64,000 bases of DNA from assembly GCA_944323685.1 (NCBI GenBank), contig CALUTJ010000009.1:24919-88918 (forward strand), written 5' to 3'. The position numbers and the translations under genes are program-made. Of the stretch, positions 41,619-51,750 are shown in pieces. The DNA is from Candidatus Gastranaerophilales bacterium (GTDB lineage: Bacteria > Cyanobacteriota > Vampirovibrionia > Gastranaerophilales > Gastranaerophilaceae). The notes under the pieces are model-generated. The model had not been told where the DNA came from. It saw nothing but the letters and a program-made list of their open reading frames with translations, and ran no database searches. Numbering within the stretch: the first letter of the stretch is position 1; each line of letters opens with the position of its first letter.

Positions 41619-44600
41619 TTATTCGTTTTTAAGAAGTTTTTCTATAACATCAAGCAGGTAATCCTGATTGAAGTTGGATTTTTTAATGAACGCATTAACA
41701 TCCGGCATGTCTTTTGTGAGATGTTCCGTATCATATGAAGTAATCAATATGATAGGAATATTCTGAAGTTTGCGGTGGTTTTTGAGTTCTTTAACAAACA
41801 TTCGTCCGTCCATTTCAGGCATTTCCATATCTGATAAGATAAGGTCAAAATCATCTTTATAAAGACTTTCGAACGCTTCTCTCGGGTTTTTAACCATTTC
41901 AAAACTGTAGCCCCAGTGTACAAGAATATTTTTTAAGAGTTCTCTTGTAGTCATTGAGTCGTCGACAATGAGTATTTTATAATCTTTATTTGTTTTTGGC
42001 TGTAATTGATATTTAGATGAGGGAATAAGCGGTTTTTCCGCGGGAACATAGGTGCTTTTGTACAGCTCGGGTATATTGAGAATCAAGCAGACATCTCCGT
42101 TGGCTAGAGTTGTAATCCCCGATATGTTTTTTAATTTCATAATCGGAGGTTCAAGTTTCTTTTGCAAAATATTTTGATCTCCGAGAATTTTGTCAACAAT
42201 AATGCCCATAAGGCTGTTTTCTACGTCAATTAAAATAACGGTTTTTTGTTCACTGTTTTGATATTCCATATCAGGGGGAAGTTTCATTAAATCGCTCAGG
42301 TAAAACAGGTTTACTGTTTTTCCCTCAATTATTATGGATTTGCAATTGTTGCGTACATAAATATCTTTGTTGTTAATCCACATAACTGTTTTTATTGCAG
42401 TCATCGGCATTGCAAAAAGTTGTTTTGCTGCCTGAACGATAAACGCTTTGAGTGTGGACATTGTAACTGGCAATTCAATTGTTATTTTAGTTCCCTGATT
42501 AGGTACTGAAAATACTTTAACGCTTCCGTTAAGCTGTGAGATTTTTGTTTGTACAATATCAAGTCCGACTCCGCGTCCTGATATTTCCGTGACAACTTTT
42601 TCCGTTGAAAATCCCGGCCAGAAAATTATGTTCATAATCTGTTCAGCAGAAAGATAATCGGCCTCTCTTTTGGTTATAAGATTTTTTTCCAGTGCGCGGT
42701 CTAATATTTTTTGTAAATCAATACCTCTGCCGTCATCGTGAATCTCAATTATGATTTTATTTTGTACACTTTTTGCAATAAGATAAATTTTTCCTTTAGG
42801 CGATTTACCGGCTGCTATTCTTTCCTGCGGTGTTTCAATGCCGTGGTCGATAGAATTTCTTATAATATGCATTAACGGAGCTTTTATTTCTTCAATAACT
42901 TTTTTGTCTGCGCTGGTTTCGCTACCCGAGATAAGAAGTTCAATGTCTTTGCCCGTATCTTTTGAAATATCTCTTATCATTCTCGGGAACATATGGAATA
43001 TTGTTGCAAGCGGAAGTACTCGGATGTTTTTTACCATGCTTTCCAGCTGGGTAATAATAACATTCAATTTTGTATCTTCTTCGTCAACTGATTTTTGAAG
43101 ACTGAGAATCCTGTTTGTCAGTTTTAAAATTTTTGAGGAATTTTCCTGAAAAATTGAATAAATCTGCTTGCTGAAAACAGACAGGGTCGAGTAATCTATT
43201 TTATCATCTTTATTAAGATACTTTCTGTCGTAATATTTTATAAAGCTTTGGGATTTGTGGTTAAAGTTACGCCATTCGTTAAGGTCAACAAGAATTTTTT
43301 CAAGTTCGGAAACATTTTTTTTGTGTTTTATTCTGCCTATAATAAGTTCTCCCATCTGGTTTACCAGACGGTCAAGTTTTTTTGAATCCACCCTCAGTGT
43401 TCTTATTGAAGTTGTTTCAAAAGAGTTAAAGAAGTCCTGTGCTTTTTTAACCGGCAGCGGTGATTTGTCTATTGTCGTACTGAGGTTTGATAACGGATTT
43501 ACGGAAGAATCAAGATCAAGCATCTGTTTGATAATATCAAGACGCTGCAGCACCAGAGAAATATCTTCTTGCTGTTCGTTATCTTCCAGAGCTATTTTTT
43601 CCGCGGAAGAAAAACACTGTTTTAGTACTGCGATAATTTCTTTTTCGGGTAGTTTTTTTGCATTTTGTATTATCCCTAAAATTTCATCAAGTTTTTTTGC
43701 AAGGCTTGTTACTTCGCTTTTGGTGTTTGCTTCTGTAATGTCTTTTATATAGCCCTGAATTTTGGGTATTTGTGACAAATTTGTTTCTAAGTGTCCCAGC
43801 TCATCTTTTATGGAAGCTATATTGTTAAGAAGAATTTTTACTTCGTCATTTGGTTCGTGCTCTGTATTATTTTCATGTTCCAGAGCTGCTTCATGCTCAT
43901 CATGGATTTTTTTTGAAATTAAACCTTGTATATCAAGCTTTTTTATATTTTGAGCTTCATAAATATTATTTAAACTGTTTAAAATTTTAAGAAGCTTTTG
44001 ATTGAGTTCTGCAACTTCTTCTTCATTTACCAGATTTGAGCTTTGCATTACAAAATCGATTTTTTGTTCAATTTCGCTAAGTGTTTTTTTTATGTCAGTA
44101 TAATCTGTTTCGTCAAATTCTTCTTTAAGTTGTTTAATTAAATCGTCAAAAGTCTCTATATAAGACGAGCCTTCTTCACCTGCCATGTTATTGAGCAGAA
44201 GATACCCCTCGGAGAGCATTGCATTGATTTTGTTGATGCTTTTTTGCTGCTGATTTTCCGGTTCGTCAGAAGGCTTTTCCGCTACGGGAGCTTTAGGCTG
44301 CTGCTCTACGGAGTGTTTTTGGGGCAGCGGTGCTATTTCTTCATTTTTTTTAAGGACTTCGTCTATTTTATCAATTTGTTTTTGTATATCGTCAGTGTAG
44401 TATTCTTTTTTTAATTTTACCGATTCCTGAATAAGCTCTGACATCAAGTCTATTGCATTATATAAAGCATCGGAGATTTCTCTGTTTATTTTGATTTTTT
44501 TTTCTTTTGCAAGTCCAAGAACATCTTCTGCTTTGTGTGCCAGTTTTTGGATATTATTGAAGCCTATCATTCTTGCTGCACCCTTTAGGGAATGGGCATC

Positions 44601-44744
44601 CCTAAAAAGATAAACGAGCAAATCTTCGCTATCCGGATTAGATTCAAGCTGAAGAAGATTGTTATTGAGTTTTTGAACGATTTCTTCAGTTTCGCTTCTG
44701 AATATATTTAAAATTTCATCAAACTCTTCCGGTGAAAAATCCAT
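41619..44744 (-). CDS. cheA: Hybrid CheA-type histidine kinase with C-terminal receiver
   Basis: A 1041-residue protein. It begins with an Hpt domain (DAHSLKGAARMIGF, His51), then a long helical, acidic linker (about 120-430) that replaces the usual P2, a dimerisation helix pair, an HATPase domain (IIRNSIDHGIETPQERIA, HDDGRGID, GRGVGLDIV), a CheW-like regulatory domain (about 780-890), and a receiver domain (about 920-1041) with phospho-acceptor Asp972 in LSDMEMPEMDG. Such CheA-REC hybrids are typical of cyanobacterial Pil/Pix-type taxis systems. It takes signals from the MCP encoded just upstream (17 bases) via the double-CheW protein. No CheB, CheR or separate CheY is in the window. Confidence 0.95.
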   Translation of the reverse strand: MDFSPEEFDEILNIFRSETEEIVQKLNNNLLQLESNPDSEDLLVYLFRDAHSLKGAARMIGFNNIQKLAHKAEDVLGLAKEKKIKINREISDALYNAIDLMSELIQESVKLKKEYYTDDIQKQIDKIDEVLKKNEEIAPLPQKHSVEQQPKAPVAEKPSDEPENQQQKSINKINAMLSEGYLLLNNMAGEEGSSYIETFDDLIKQLKEEFDETDYTDIKKTLSEIEQKIDFVMQSSNLVNEEEVAELNQKLLKILNSLNNIYEAQNIKKLDIQGLISKKIHDEHEAALEHENNTEHEPNDEVKILLNNIASIKDELGHLETNLSQIPKIQGYIKDITEANTKSEVTSLAKKLDEILGIIQNAKKLPEKEIIAVLKQCFSSAEKIALEDNEQQEDISLVLQRLDIIKQMLDLDSSVNPLSNLSTTIDKSPLPVKKAQDFFNSFETTSIRTLRVDSKKLDRLVNQMGELIIGRIKHKKNVSELEKILVDLNEWRNFNHKSQSFIKYYDRKYLNKDDKIDYSTLSVFSKQIYSIFQENSSKILKLTNRILSLQKSVDEEDTKLNVIITQLESMVKNIRVLPLATIFHMFPRMIRDISKDTGKDIELLISGSETSADKKVIEEIKAPLMHIIRNSIDHGIETPQERIAAGKSPKGKIYLIAKSVQNKIIIEIHDDGRGIDLQKILDRALEKNLITKREADYLSAEQIMNIIFWPGFSTEKVVTEISGRGVGLDIVQTKISQLNGSVKVFSVPNQGTKITIELPVTMSTLKAFIVQAAKQLFAMPMTAIKTVMWINNKDIYVRNNCKSIIIEGKTVNLFYLSDLMKLPPDMEYQNSEQKTVILIDVENSLMGIIVDKILGDQNILQKKLEPPIMKLKNISGITTLANGDVCLILNIPELYKSTYVPAEKPLIPSSKYQLQPKTNKDYKILIVDDSMTTRELLKNILVHWGYSFEMVKNPREAFESLYKDDFDLILSDMEMPEMDGRMFVKELKNHRKLQNIPIILITSYDTEHLTKDMPDVNAFIKKSNFNQDYLLDVIEKLLKNE

Positions 44745-44761
44745 TTATGCAACCATTGTTT

Positions 44762-45772
44762 CTATATATTTTTTAATTCATTTATATTATCAATATTGTC
44801 ATTAAACGTGTTGAGAACATCCGACAGATTGTTTACGTTTTCTTTAATATCTTTAACTATGTCGCCGGACAGTTTTTCTTGGTTTTCCGAGTTAAAGGAA
44901 ACGTTTTCTATAAATTTCATTAGAGTAGACATTGTGTTATTTAAAACGTTAAAGTTTTCTTCTATGTTGCCTGCGAGTTTTACCCCCGATTCAATTTCTT
45001 TACTGCCTTCTTCCGTAGCCATAACAGTAGAGTTTGTTGTGTGTTGTATATCGTTGATAAGAGAGGCAATTTTTGTAGTGGCCTGTTTTGATTCATCAGC
45101 GAGTTTACGGATTTCTCCGGCTACAACGGCGAAACCTTTTCCGTGTTCACCGGCTCTGGCTGCTTCTACCGCAGCATTGAGCGCGAGCATGTTTGTTTGT
45201 TCCGCAATGTCTTCTACAAGACCGATAATAGAGCCGATTTGCTGAATGTATTCGCTAAGCTCAAGGATTAATTCCGCAATGATTTGTATACGCTGTTTTA
45301 ATACAATCATTTTGTCTATATTTGCCTGTACAGGTTTTTGTTCAATTTCAACATTTTTTAGTGATTGGGTCACTTTGTACAAAATTTCTTTGGAATTTTG
45401 TTTTAATGTAAACGATAAAGATTTTAATTTTTCCACATTGTTTGCTGCAGTCAAAAAAGTATGTTCATATTTTGAAATCTCATTTTTTTGTTTTAATGTT
45501 ATTTCAAGAATTTTAGAGGCAGAATCAGAGGTGAATTTGGTCTTGCTCAGGATATCATTTTTTAATTCTCTCATCAGCCAGTTTTTTGACCAGAAATATT
45601 GTGCAATGTATGCGATGAGTATAAGCAATATTGCAACAATCGATACAGGGTTCCAAGCCTGTTTTATTGAAATAACAGTTGTTAGTGCAAGGAGTATCAA
45701 AAAGAAGATTATATCCATAATCAACTTGATATCTGATTTCTTTTTATAATTCAATTCATTATTGTCATTCAT
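44762..45772 (-). CDS. Methyl-accepting chemotaxis protein without ligand domain
   Basis: A 336-residue receptor. Two membrane helices (about 14-34 and 40-60) are separated by only a few residues, so there is no periplasmic sensing domain. The rest is a coiled-coil cytoplasmic domain with the signalling hairpin tip [22 protein letters not shown], which binds CheW and CheA. The stimulus must be sensed in the membrane or cytosol, for instance membrane state or redox. It is upstream of the CheA hybrid in the same operon and divergent from the double-CheW gene across a 119-bp A+T-rich gap that must hold both promoters. Confidence 0.93.
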   Translation of the reverse strand: MNDNNELNYKKKSDIKLIMDIIFFLILLALTTVISIKQAWNPVSIVAILLILIAYIAQYFWSKNWLMRELKNDILSKTKFTSDSASKILEITLKQKNEISKYEHTFLTAANNVEKLKSLSFTLKQNSKEILYKVTQSLKNVEIEQKPVQANIDKMIVLKQRIQIIAELILELSEYIQQIGSIIGLVEDIAEQTNMLALNAAVEAARAGEHGKGFAVVAGEIRKLADESKQATTKIASLINDIQHTTNSTVMATEEGSKEIESGVKLAGNIEENFNVLNNTMSTLMKFIENVSFNSENQEKLSGDIVKDIKENVNNLSDVLNTFNDNIDNINELKNI

Positions 45773-45891
45773 AATAATCCTCTTAACTCCCTGTTATTTT
45801 TCCTCAAAATGCAATATAATTATTTTATTACAAATTTTTATTTATGTCGATGATTTAGAACAGTAAATACGGAATCGGAATTATTTATATT

Positions 45892-46947
45892 ATGGAATAC
45901 AAAACACCTCTTTTGACAATTAATGATCCTGAGAATTTAAATTTGTGCTTTTTGCTTGACGAAAATATTTATGCACTGAATGCGCAAAATATTCTCGAGG
46001 TCACATCACTGCCTATGTTGAATGAACCTCAAAAGCTGCCGGAATATATTGTCGGGATTTTAAATTATAATGATTTGTTTATAAAGGTTGTAGATATAAG
46101 AAAGATTTTTGCTCTTCCTCAAAAAAAATACGACCTTAATAACAAAATTATTATTGTTAAAGGTGATGAATCCCTGATAGCAATAATTGTGGATGAGGTA
46201 ACCGACTTTTTTACAGCACAGCCTTCTAAAATACAAAGAGTAATGGGCGAAAATTTCAATAATATAACAAGAACTTTTTATAAATTAGATGATAAGGTTG
46301 TTAATATTATTGATATTCTTAACCTTGAAAAAGTCATAAAAAAAGCCCAGTTTAGTGAAAATACGACACATTATACAAATCTTTTTCCTGATGATGAAGA
46401 ATCTGTTTGTGTTTTAAACAAACGCAAAAATGAAATTGCCCGTATTCCTAATATGAATCTCGATGCAAATATCTACGGAAAAGACCAGTATGTTATATTT
46501 ACTGTGGCGGAACATACTTATTGCATATATTCTTTGTTTGTAAAAGAACTTATTAATATGAAAAATTATCCAGTTACAAAAATTCCGTATACTCCGGATT
46601 TTGTAAAAGGTATTATTAACCTTAAAGGGAATTTTTACAGTATCATTGATCTTAAAAAATTTATCGGTTTTGATGAGACTGCTCAGACGGAAGATACGGA
46701 ACAAGAACAAAATTCTGACAAAAAGGCTATTGTTATTGATTCTCCAGAATTAAAACTTGCTTTACTGGTTGATGAAATAAATAACATAATAAACATTTCC
46801 AAAGAATGTATTGAGCCCAAAAATGACTTGAGTCTTGATAATCTGTTTATAAATGCCGAAGCGTATATTGATAATAAAGTCTATAATATTTTAAATCTTG
46901 ATAAACTTATTAATGACGAAAGATTATATGTAGATATTGCTAATTAA
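45892..46947 (+). CDS. Double CheW-domain coupling protein
   Basis: Two CheW-like domains in tandem make up 351 residues: one at about 18-150 (LCFLLDENIYALNAQNILEV, IVGILNYNDLFIKVVDIR, IAIIVDEVTDFF) and one at about 198-340 (YVIFTVAEHTYCIYSLFVKE, VKGIINLKGNFYSIIDLKK, ALLVDEINNII). A single protein could thus bridge two receptors or two kinases in an array. It is divergent from the MCP-CheA operon. Domain calls are firm; the architecture is less common than single CheW. Confidence 0.9.
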   Translation: MEYKTPLLTINDPENLNLCFLLDENIYALNAQNILEVTSLPMLNEPQKLPEYIVGILNYNDLFIKVVDIRKIFALPQKKYDLNNKIIIVKGDESLIAIIVDEVTDFFTAQPSKIQRVMGENFNNITRTFYKLDDKVVNIIDILNLEKVIKKAQFSENTTHYTNLFPDDEESVCVLNKRKNEIARIPNMNLDANIYGKDQYVIFTVAEHTYCIYSLFVKELINMKNYPVTKIPYTPDFVKGIINLKGNFYSIIDLKKFIGFDETAQTEDTEQEQNSDKKAIVIDSPELKLALLVDEINNIINISKECIEPKNDLSLDNLFINAEAYIDNKVYNILNLDKLINDERLYVDIAN

Positions 46948-47087
46948 AAAAAACCGTCGATTGTACTTTTGATACACCGGCGGCCATAAAGTAAACAGTT
47001 TACGAGTGAGAGTGGAATATGCACAGTTTTATAATATGTAATTGTGCTGCTTTTTGAAACTGCCCGGGTGTATAAAAATATTTGGTA

Positions 47088-47102
47088 TTTAGTATATAAT
47101 TT
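47088..47102 (+). promoter_or_regulatory. Duplicated -10 region of the first GT-C-like gene
   Basis: TTTAGTATATAATTT here is identical to 49314-49328 ahead of the second paralog. It contains TATAAT and lies about 30 bases before the ATG. A possible -35 was not fixed. Confidence 0.5.
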
Positions 47103-47131
47103 AAAACAAAATACTAATACGGACAGAAGTT

Positions 47132-49312
47132 ATGTTGTTTTTCATATCATTAATAATGGTTTTTTTATCATCATATATGACAGGCTGTATAGCCGCGCCC
47201 AAAAACAAAGATAACAAACTGTACGGGCCTGCACCGTTTTTGTATATATTGTTGACAATGTTTGCACAGGTAGTATTGACCTTTGAAGCATTGTCTTTGT
47301 TTAAGGCGATAAATGAAGTTAACGTACTATTGATAAACGTAGTATTTTTGATAACGTCAGTGGTGATGTGGTTGAAAAAAGGGAAACCTGTATATCAACC
47401 GGCAATAAAACAGAAAATCGGAGAAATCTGGAAAGCTCTAAAGCGCGATAAAATATTGATGATAATGGCTTTTGGCTTTTGTTTTTTGATGTTAACAGTT
47501 ATTGTTCTGGATGCGTTTTTTCCTGTAATGGACGGCGATGCCTTGACGTATCATTTAAATCGTTCCTCATACTGGCTGCATCAATCAAGTTTAAACCACT
47601 TTGTAATATCAGATGACAGAAATCTGGTAATGCCGATAAATTCAGAGATATTGTATTTATGGAATTTATTGTTTTTAAGAAATGATGTAGGGTTGTATTT
47701 TATATCTTTTGTCGGATACATAGCCTCAATATTTTGTGTGTATAACATACTGGAATATTTTAAATTTACAAGAAGAAGAATATTGTGGAGTATATTTATC
47801 CTCACATCGTTTGCCTCGGTAATAGTAGAGCTTTCGAGTCTGGAAACAGATGTATTAATAGCCGGTTTGGTGCTTTCATCGGTAACATTATTTTTATATG
47901 CATTAAAAGAGCGAAAAACAGGAATGTTGTTTTATTCATCGCTGGCATATGCACTGGCAATGGGGACAAAATCTCCGGCGGTGATAGCGTTTCCGGCCGC
48001 GTTTATGCTGATGACATATTTTTCATACAGAGAAACTAAAAAAGAGTTTTATAAACCGTTAATGGCGTATATGCTGTTTTTAATAGTAAATTTTATAATA
48101 TTTTCAAGCTATAACTATGTTTTGAATTTTATAGATTTTGGCAATCCGTTAGGCAGTGAATCAGCCCGTGCGGTGCATGGATTCAGAGGCGGAATAAAAG
48201 CATTTATAGCGAATTACATAAAATACATATTTATGATATTTGATTTTTCAGGGTTCAAATACAGTGAATATGTAGGAAATTATATAATTCAAGCCCGAGA
48301 AAGTCTGTTAACGTTTTTAAATATTCCTCTTGACCTCGGGGTCGAAATGCCAGACGGCAATGAAATTAATAACTATATGTATTCTACAAAATCCGGATTG
48401 GGAATCCTCGGTTGCATGGTTTTTATTCCTGCGTTAATTATTTCTTTATTTGCCGGAACAAAACGCAATAAAAAATTGAACGCATTGTGCGCCTTCGGGT
48501 GGATGTTTTTAATAAATCTGGCATGTTTGTCTTTTTCTATAGCTTACATGGTGTTTAGTGTCAGGTTTTTAACATCATTTGTTATTATAGCTTCACCATT
48601 ACTGGCAATTTCTTACATAAGAAAGACTAACTTTCTTAAATTTTTAATTCTCTTGTTTGTTATGTACTATTTTTTAATTTTAAGCTTAAACATTGAAGGG
48701 CGGAGCTTTAAAGATACTTTTAATATTTTAAGAACATCACGCACTATATCTCAGGCCAGAGAAGATATCAGATGCTCTATTTCTGTCGGCTTTCACGGGA
48801 AAAACTCTTATTGCCTTATCAGGGATAATTTTATAGCGCAACTCCCTAAAGGAACTAAAATAGCAATATTTCCGGATAGCGTGGACAAAACTTATATTTT
48901 AGATATTTTAAACAGCCGCGGCTATATTATAACTACACTGCTTCCGGAAAATGCCCCTGATTACAATTATGACGGTTACGATTATGTTATAACAACAAAA
49001 AAAGAATACACTATAAGCTCATATTTAAAAAATAAAACAAAAGACATAAAACCAAATTACACAATAGACTCTAATGGGCATATACATGTAAAAAACGGGG
49101 ATTTTTATTGTTTGTATGAAACTCACAATCACGGATTTTATACCGGTACAATAAAAGATAATGAGCAGGTCATAAATTCACAATGTTATATCAGCGAAGG
49201 ATTTTTTGAAAATAGAGGCTTTAACCTTTACAGAGTCTATGATTTTCAAAATACAGGTTTAAGATATCAAAATTTTGTAAGAATCTATAAGAATGCTTCA
49301 ACTAAAAATTAA
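47132..49312 (+). CDS. GT-C-like multi-pass membrane protein, paralog 1
   Basis: A 726-residue integral membrane protein with roughly a dozen hydrophobic helices followed by a soluble C-terminal domain of about 170 residues (KIAIFPDSVDKTY, LLPENAPDYNYDGYDYVIT). The first large loop has MDGDALTYHLNRSSYWLHQ, an acidic loop in the place where GT-C fold transferases (ArnT/PMT-like, using lipid-linked sugars) have their catalytic Asp. A sugar-transfer role in envelope glycosylation is therefore plausible but not certain. It is the first of a tandem duplication that includes the promoter. Residues about 138-360 are encoded by DNA identical to paralog 2. Confidence 0.75.
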   Translation: MLFFISLIMVFLSSYMTGCIAAPKNKDNKLYGPAPFLYILLTMFAQVVLTFEALSLFKAINEVNVLLINVVFLITSVVMWLKKGKPVYQPAIKQKIGEIWKALKRDKILMIMAFGFCFLMLTVIVLDAFFPVMDGDALTYHLNRSSYWLHQSSLNHFVISDDRNLVMPINSEILYLWNLLFLRNDVGLYFISFVGYIASIFCVYNILEYFKFTRRRILWSIFILTSFASVIVELSSLETDVLIAGLVLSSVTLFLYALKERKTGMLFYSSLAYALAMGTKSPAVIAFPAAFMLMTYFSYRETKKEFYKPLMAYMLFLIVNFIIFSSYNYVLNFIDFGNPLGSESARAVHGFRGGIKAFIANYIKYIFMIFDFSGFKYSEYVGNYIIQARESLLTFLNIPLDLGVEMPDGNEINNYMYSTKSGLGILGCMVFIPALIISLFAGTKRNKKLNALCAFGWMFLINLACLSFSIAYMVFSVRFLTSFVIIASPLLAISYIRKTNFLKFLILLFVMYYFLILSLNIEGRSFKDTFNILRTSRTISQAREDIRCSISVGFHGKNSYCLIRDNFIAQLPKGTKIAIFPDSVDKTYILDILNSRGYIITTLLPENAPDYNYDGYDYVITTKKEYTISSYLKNKTKDIKPNYTIDSNGHIHVKNGDFYCLYETHNHGFYTGTIKDNEQVINSQCYISEGFFENRGFNLYRVYDFQNTGLRYQNFVRIYKNASTKN
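47543..48210 (+). repeat. 668-bp tract identical to 49767-50434
   Basis: By direct comparison every base agrees between this tract and its partner 2,224 bp downstream, while both flanks carry many differences, especially the 3' third of the genes. Sharp boundaries of identity point to recent gene conversion or recombination between the paralogs. Confidence 0.9.
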
Positions 49313-49313
49313 G

Positions 49314-49328
49314 TTTAGTATATAATTT
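49314..49328 (+). promoter_or_regulatory. Duplicated -10 region of the second GT-C-like gene
   Basis: An exact copy of the 15-base element at 47088, starting two bases after the stop of paralog 1, so paralog 2 likely has its own promoter. Confidence 0.5.
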
Positions 49329-49355
49329 TATAGTATCTGTTTACGGAGAGAGAGT

Positions 49356-51542
49356 ATGTTGTTTTTCATATCACTAATAATGGTTTTTGTATCATCATAT
49401 ATGACAGGCTGTATAGCCGCGCCCAAAAATGAAGATAACAAACTATACGGGCCAGCACCGTTTTTGTATATGTTGTTGACAATGTTTGCGCAGGTAGTGT
49501 TAACTTTTGAAGTATTGTCTTTGTTTAAGGCGATAAATGAAGTTAACGTACTATTAATAAACGTAGTATTTTTGATAATGTCAGTGTTGATGTGGTTGAA
49601 AAAAGGGAAACCTGTATATCAACCGGCAATAAAACAAAAACTCGGAGAAATATGGAAAGCTTTAAATCGTGATAAAATATTGATGATAATGGCTTTTGGC
49701 TTTTGCTTTTTGATGATGACCGTTGTCGTTTTAGACGCATTTTTGCCAGTGACCGGCGGCGATGCATTGACGTATCATTTAAATCGTTCCTCATACTGGC
49801 TGCATCAATCAAGTTTAAACCACTTTGTAATATCAGATGACAGAAATCTGGTAATGCCGATAAATTCAGAGATATTGTATTTATGGAATTTATTGTTTTT
49901 AAGAAATGATGTAGGGTTGTATTTTATATCTTTTGTCGGATACATAGCCTCAATATTTTGTGTGTATAACATACTGGAATATTTTAAATTTACAAGAAGA
50001 AGAATATTGTGGAGTATATTTATCCTCACATCGTTTGCCTCGGTAATAGTAGAGCTTTCGAGTCTGGAAACAGATGTATTAATAGCCGGTTTGGTGCTTT
50101 CATCGGTAACATTATTTTTATATGCATTAAAAGAGCGAAAAACAGGAATGTTGTTTTATTCATCGCTGGCATATGCACTGGCAATGGGGACAAAATCTCC
50201 GGCGGTGATAGCGTTTCCGGCCGCGTTTATGCTGATGACATATTTTTCATACAGAGAAACTAAAAAAGAGTTTTATAAACCGTTAATGGCGTATATGCTG
50301 TTTTTAATAGTAAATTTTATAATATTTTCAAGCTATAACTATGTTTTGAATTTTATAGATTTTGGCAATCCGTTAGGCAGTGAATCAGCCCGTGCGGTGC
50401 ATGGATTCAGAGGCGGAATAAAAGCATTTATAGCAAATTATATAAAATACATATTTATGCTGTTTGATTTTTCAGGATTCAAATACAGTGAATATGTAGG
50501 GAGTTATATAATTCAAGCCCGCGAAAGTCTGTTAACGTTTTTACATATTCCTCTTGACCTCGGGGTCGAAATGTCAGATAACAACGAGATTAATAACAGA
50601 TTAATTAATGTAAAAACAGGGGCGGGAATTTTAGGCTTTTTAGTGTTTTTGCCGTCATTGCTGACATCAATAGTGCTCGGGGTCATAAGAAAACATAATA
50701 ATAAATTGAAAATTTTATGTGCTTTCGGTGTCATGTTTTTGATAAATCTGGCATGTTTATCTTTTTCTATAGCTTACATGGTGTTTAGTGTCAGGTTTTT
50801 AACTTTTTTGATGGTTATATCAGCGCCGATACTGGCAATTTCTTATATTAAAAAGATAAATATTGTTAAACTTTTAATTCTGTTTTTTGTTTTATCTTAT
50901 TTCTTTATTATAAGTACAAATCTATCCGGTAGAGGTTTTGTTGATATTTCAAATACAATACTTTCAACTCCTACTATAAATCATGCCAGAGAACGTATAA
51001 GATGTGCTTTGTATGTCGGATTTGACGGTAAAAATGCATATTGTTATGTCAAAGATTATATTCAAAAATTACCTCGAGGCTCAAAAATAGCATTATTCCC
51101 TGATGCAACCGATAACACATATATTGTAAATATGTTAAACAGCCATGGGTATAAGATTGATACTTTGCTTCCTGAAAACGCACCAAATTATGATTACAAC
51201 GGTTATGATTATGTAATAACTACAAAACAAATTATAATAAGTACGGTTTTGTTAAAAGAGAGTAAAGACATAAAAACAGAGTACAAAATAGCATCGAACG
51301 GCAGTGCCTATTATCCGGAATATAGACCGTTCTCCTGTGTATATGAAAAACATGGCGGCGGATTCTTTACCTCAGAACAGTATAAAGACGGTGCCATAGT
51401 TATGGATTCAAGATGTTATATTGATCATAACTTCTTTGAGCCAAAAGGTTTTAAAATTAAACAGATATATGATTTTAAATCAGAAAATATTCGTTATCAG
51501 GGTTATGTGACAATATATGAAAAAATAAAACCTGAAAATTGA
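49356..51542 (+). CDS. GT-C-like multi-pass membrane protein, paralog 2
   Basis: A 728-residue paralog of the preceding gene. The first 440 residues are nearly the same, but the acidic loop reads TGGDALTYHLNR, so the first Asp of the MDGD motif in paralog 1 is Gly here, while the second Asp is kept. The C-terminal third has diverged strongly (LSTPTINHARERIRCALYVG; KHGGGFFTSEQYKDG), suggesting different acceptor or partner binding. A good GGAGAG precedes ATG 49356. A cobalamin-riboswitch-like element and an orphan operon follow. Function as for paralog 1: a probable lipid-sugar-dependent transferase, unproven. Confidence 0.75.
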   Translation: MLFFISLIMVFVSSYMTGCIAAPKNEDNKLYGPAPFLYMLLTMFAQVVLTFEVLSLFKAINEVNVLLINVVFLIMSVLMWLKKGKPVYQPAIKQKLGEIWKALNRDKILMIMAFGFCFLMMTVVVLDAFLPVTGGDALTYHLNRSSYWLHQSSLNHFVISDDRNLVMPINSEILYLWNLLFLRNDVGLYFISFVGYIASIFCVYNILEYFKFTRRRILWSIFILTSFASVIVELSSLETDVLIAGLVLSSVTLFLYALKERKTGMLFYSSLAYALAMGTKSPAVIAFPAAFMLMTYFSYRETKKEFYKPLMAYMLFLIVNFIIFSSYNYVLNFIDFGNPLGSESARAVHGFRGGIKAFIANYIKYIFMLFDFSGFKYSEYVGSYIIQARESLLTFLHIPLDLGVEMSDNNEINNRLINVKTGAGILGFLVFLPSLLTSIVLGVIRKHNNKLKILCAFGVMFLINLACLSFSIAYMVFSVRFLTFLMVISAPILAISYIKKINIVKLLILFFVLSYFFIISTNLSGRGFVDISNTILSTPTINHARERIRCALYVGFDGKNAYCYVKDYIQKLPRGSKIALFPDATDNTYIVNMLNSHGYKIDTLLPENAPNYDYNGYDYVITTKQIIISTVLLKESKDIKTEYKIASNGSAYYPEYRPFSCVYEKHGGGFFTSEQYKDGAIVMDSRCYIDHNFFEPKGFKIKQIYDFKSENIRYQGYVTIYEKIKPEN
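49767..50434 (+). repeat. 668-bp tract identical to 47543-48210
   Basis: Partner of the identical tract in paralog 1. The first differing bases are 49766 (A against C) on the left and 50435 (A against G) on the right. Confidence 0.9.
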
Positions 51543-51574
51543 CACTGACTTTTGTCAAAAGTAAAATTAGAAAA

Positions 51575-51690
51575 AAGAGGGAACAGGGGTGAAAATCCCC
51601 GGCTGAGCCGCAACCGTTATAGCCGGAATACTCTTAAACAAAAACCATAGCTTCGGGATTTAGGCATGGGGTCATATTTTAAGCCAAGCT
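51575..51690 (+). promoter_or_regulatory. Cobalamin-riboswitch-like leader
   Basis: The core reads GGGAAC, then GGGGTGAAAATCCCC (51586-51600), then GCTGAGCCGCAACCGT (51602-51617) and GCCGG. This order and spacing match the conserved centre of cobalamin riboswitches (GGGAA, GGTGAAAATCC, GC-x-GCCGCAACTGT). AAGAG (51575-51579) can close the domain with CTCTT (51631-51635). The 3' part is poor: AGCCA is present (51682-51686) but the rest of the B12 box is not. It lies 60-175 bases before an orphan operon with no known cobalamin gene. It could be a divergent riboswitch, a relative with another ligand, or a relic. Confidence 0.5.
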
Positions 51691-51750
51691 TATTTTGTCC
51701 TTGTTCTTTTCTCACTATGGTACGGGAATTAAGAAACAGGGATATTTTTT

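Noticed and set aside
47581..48039. Antisense and alternative-frame open reading frames repeated at 49805-50263
   Set aside because: They are shadows of the 668-bp identical tract shared by the two membrane-protein genes; their identity reflects that tract, not selection on them.
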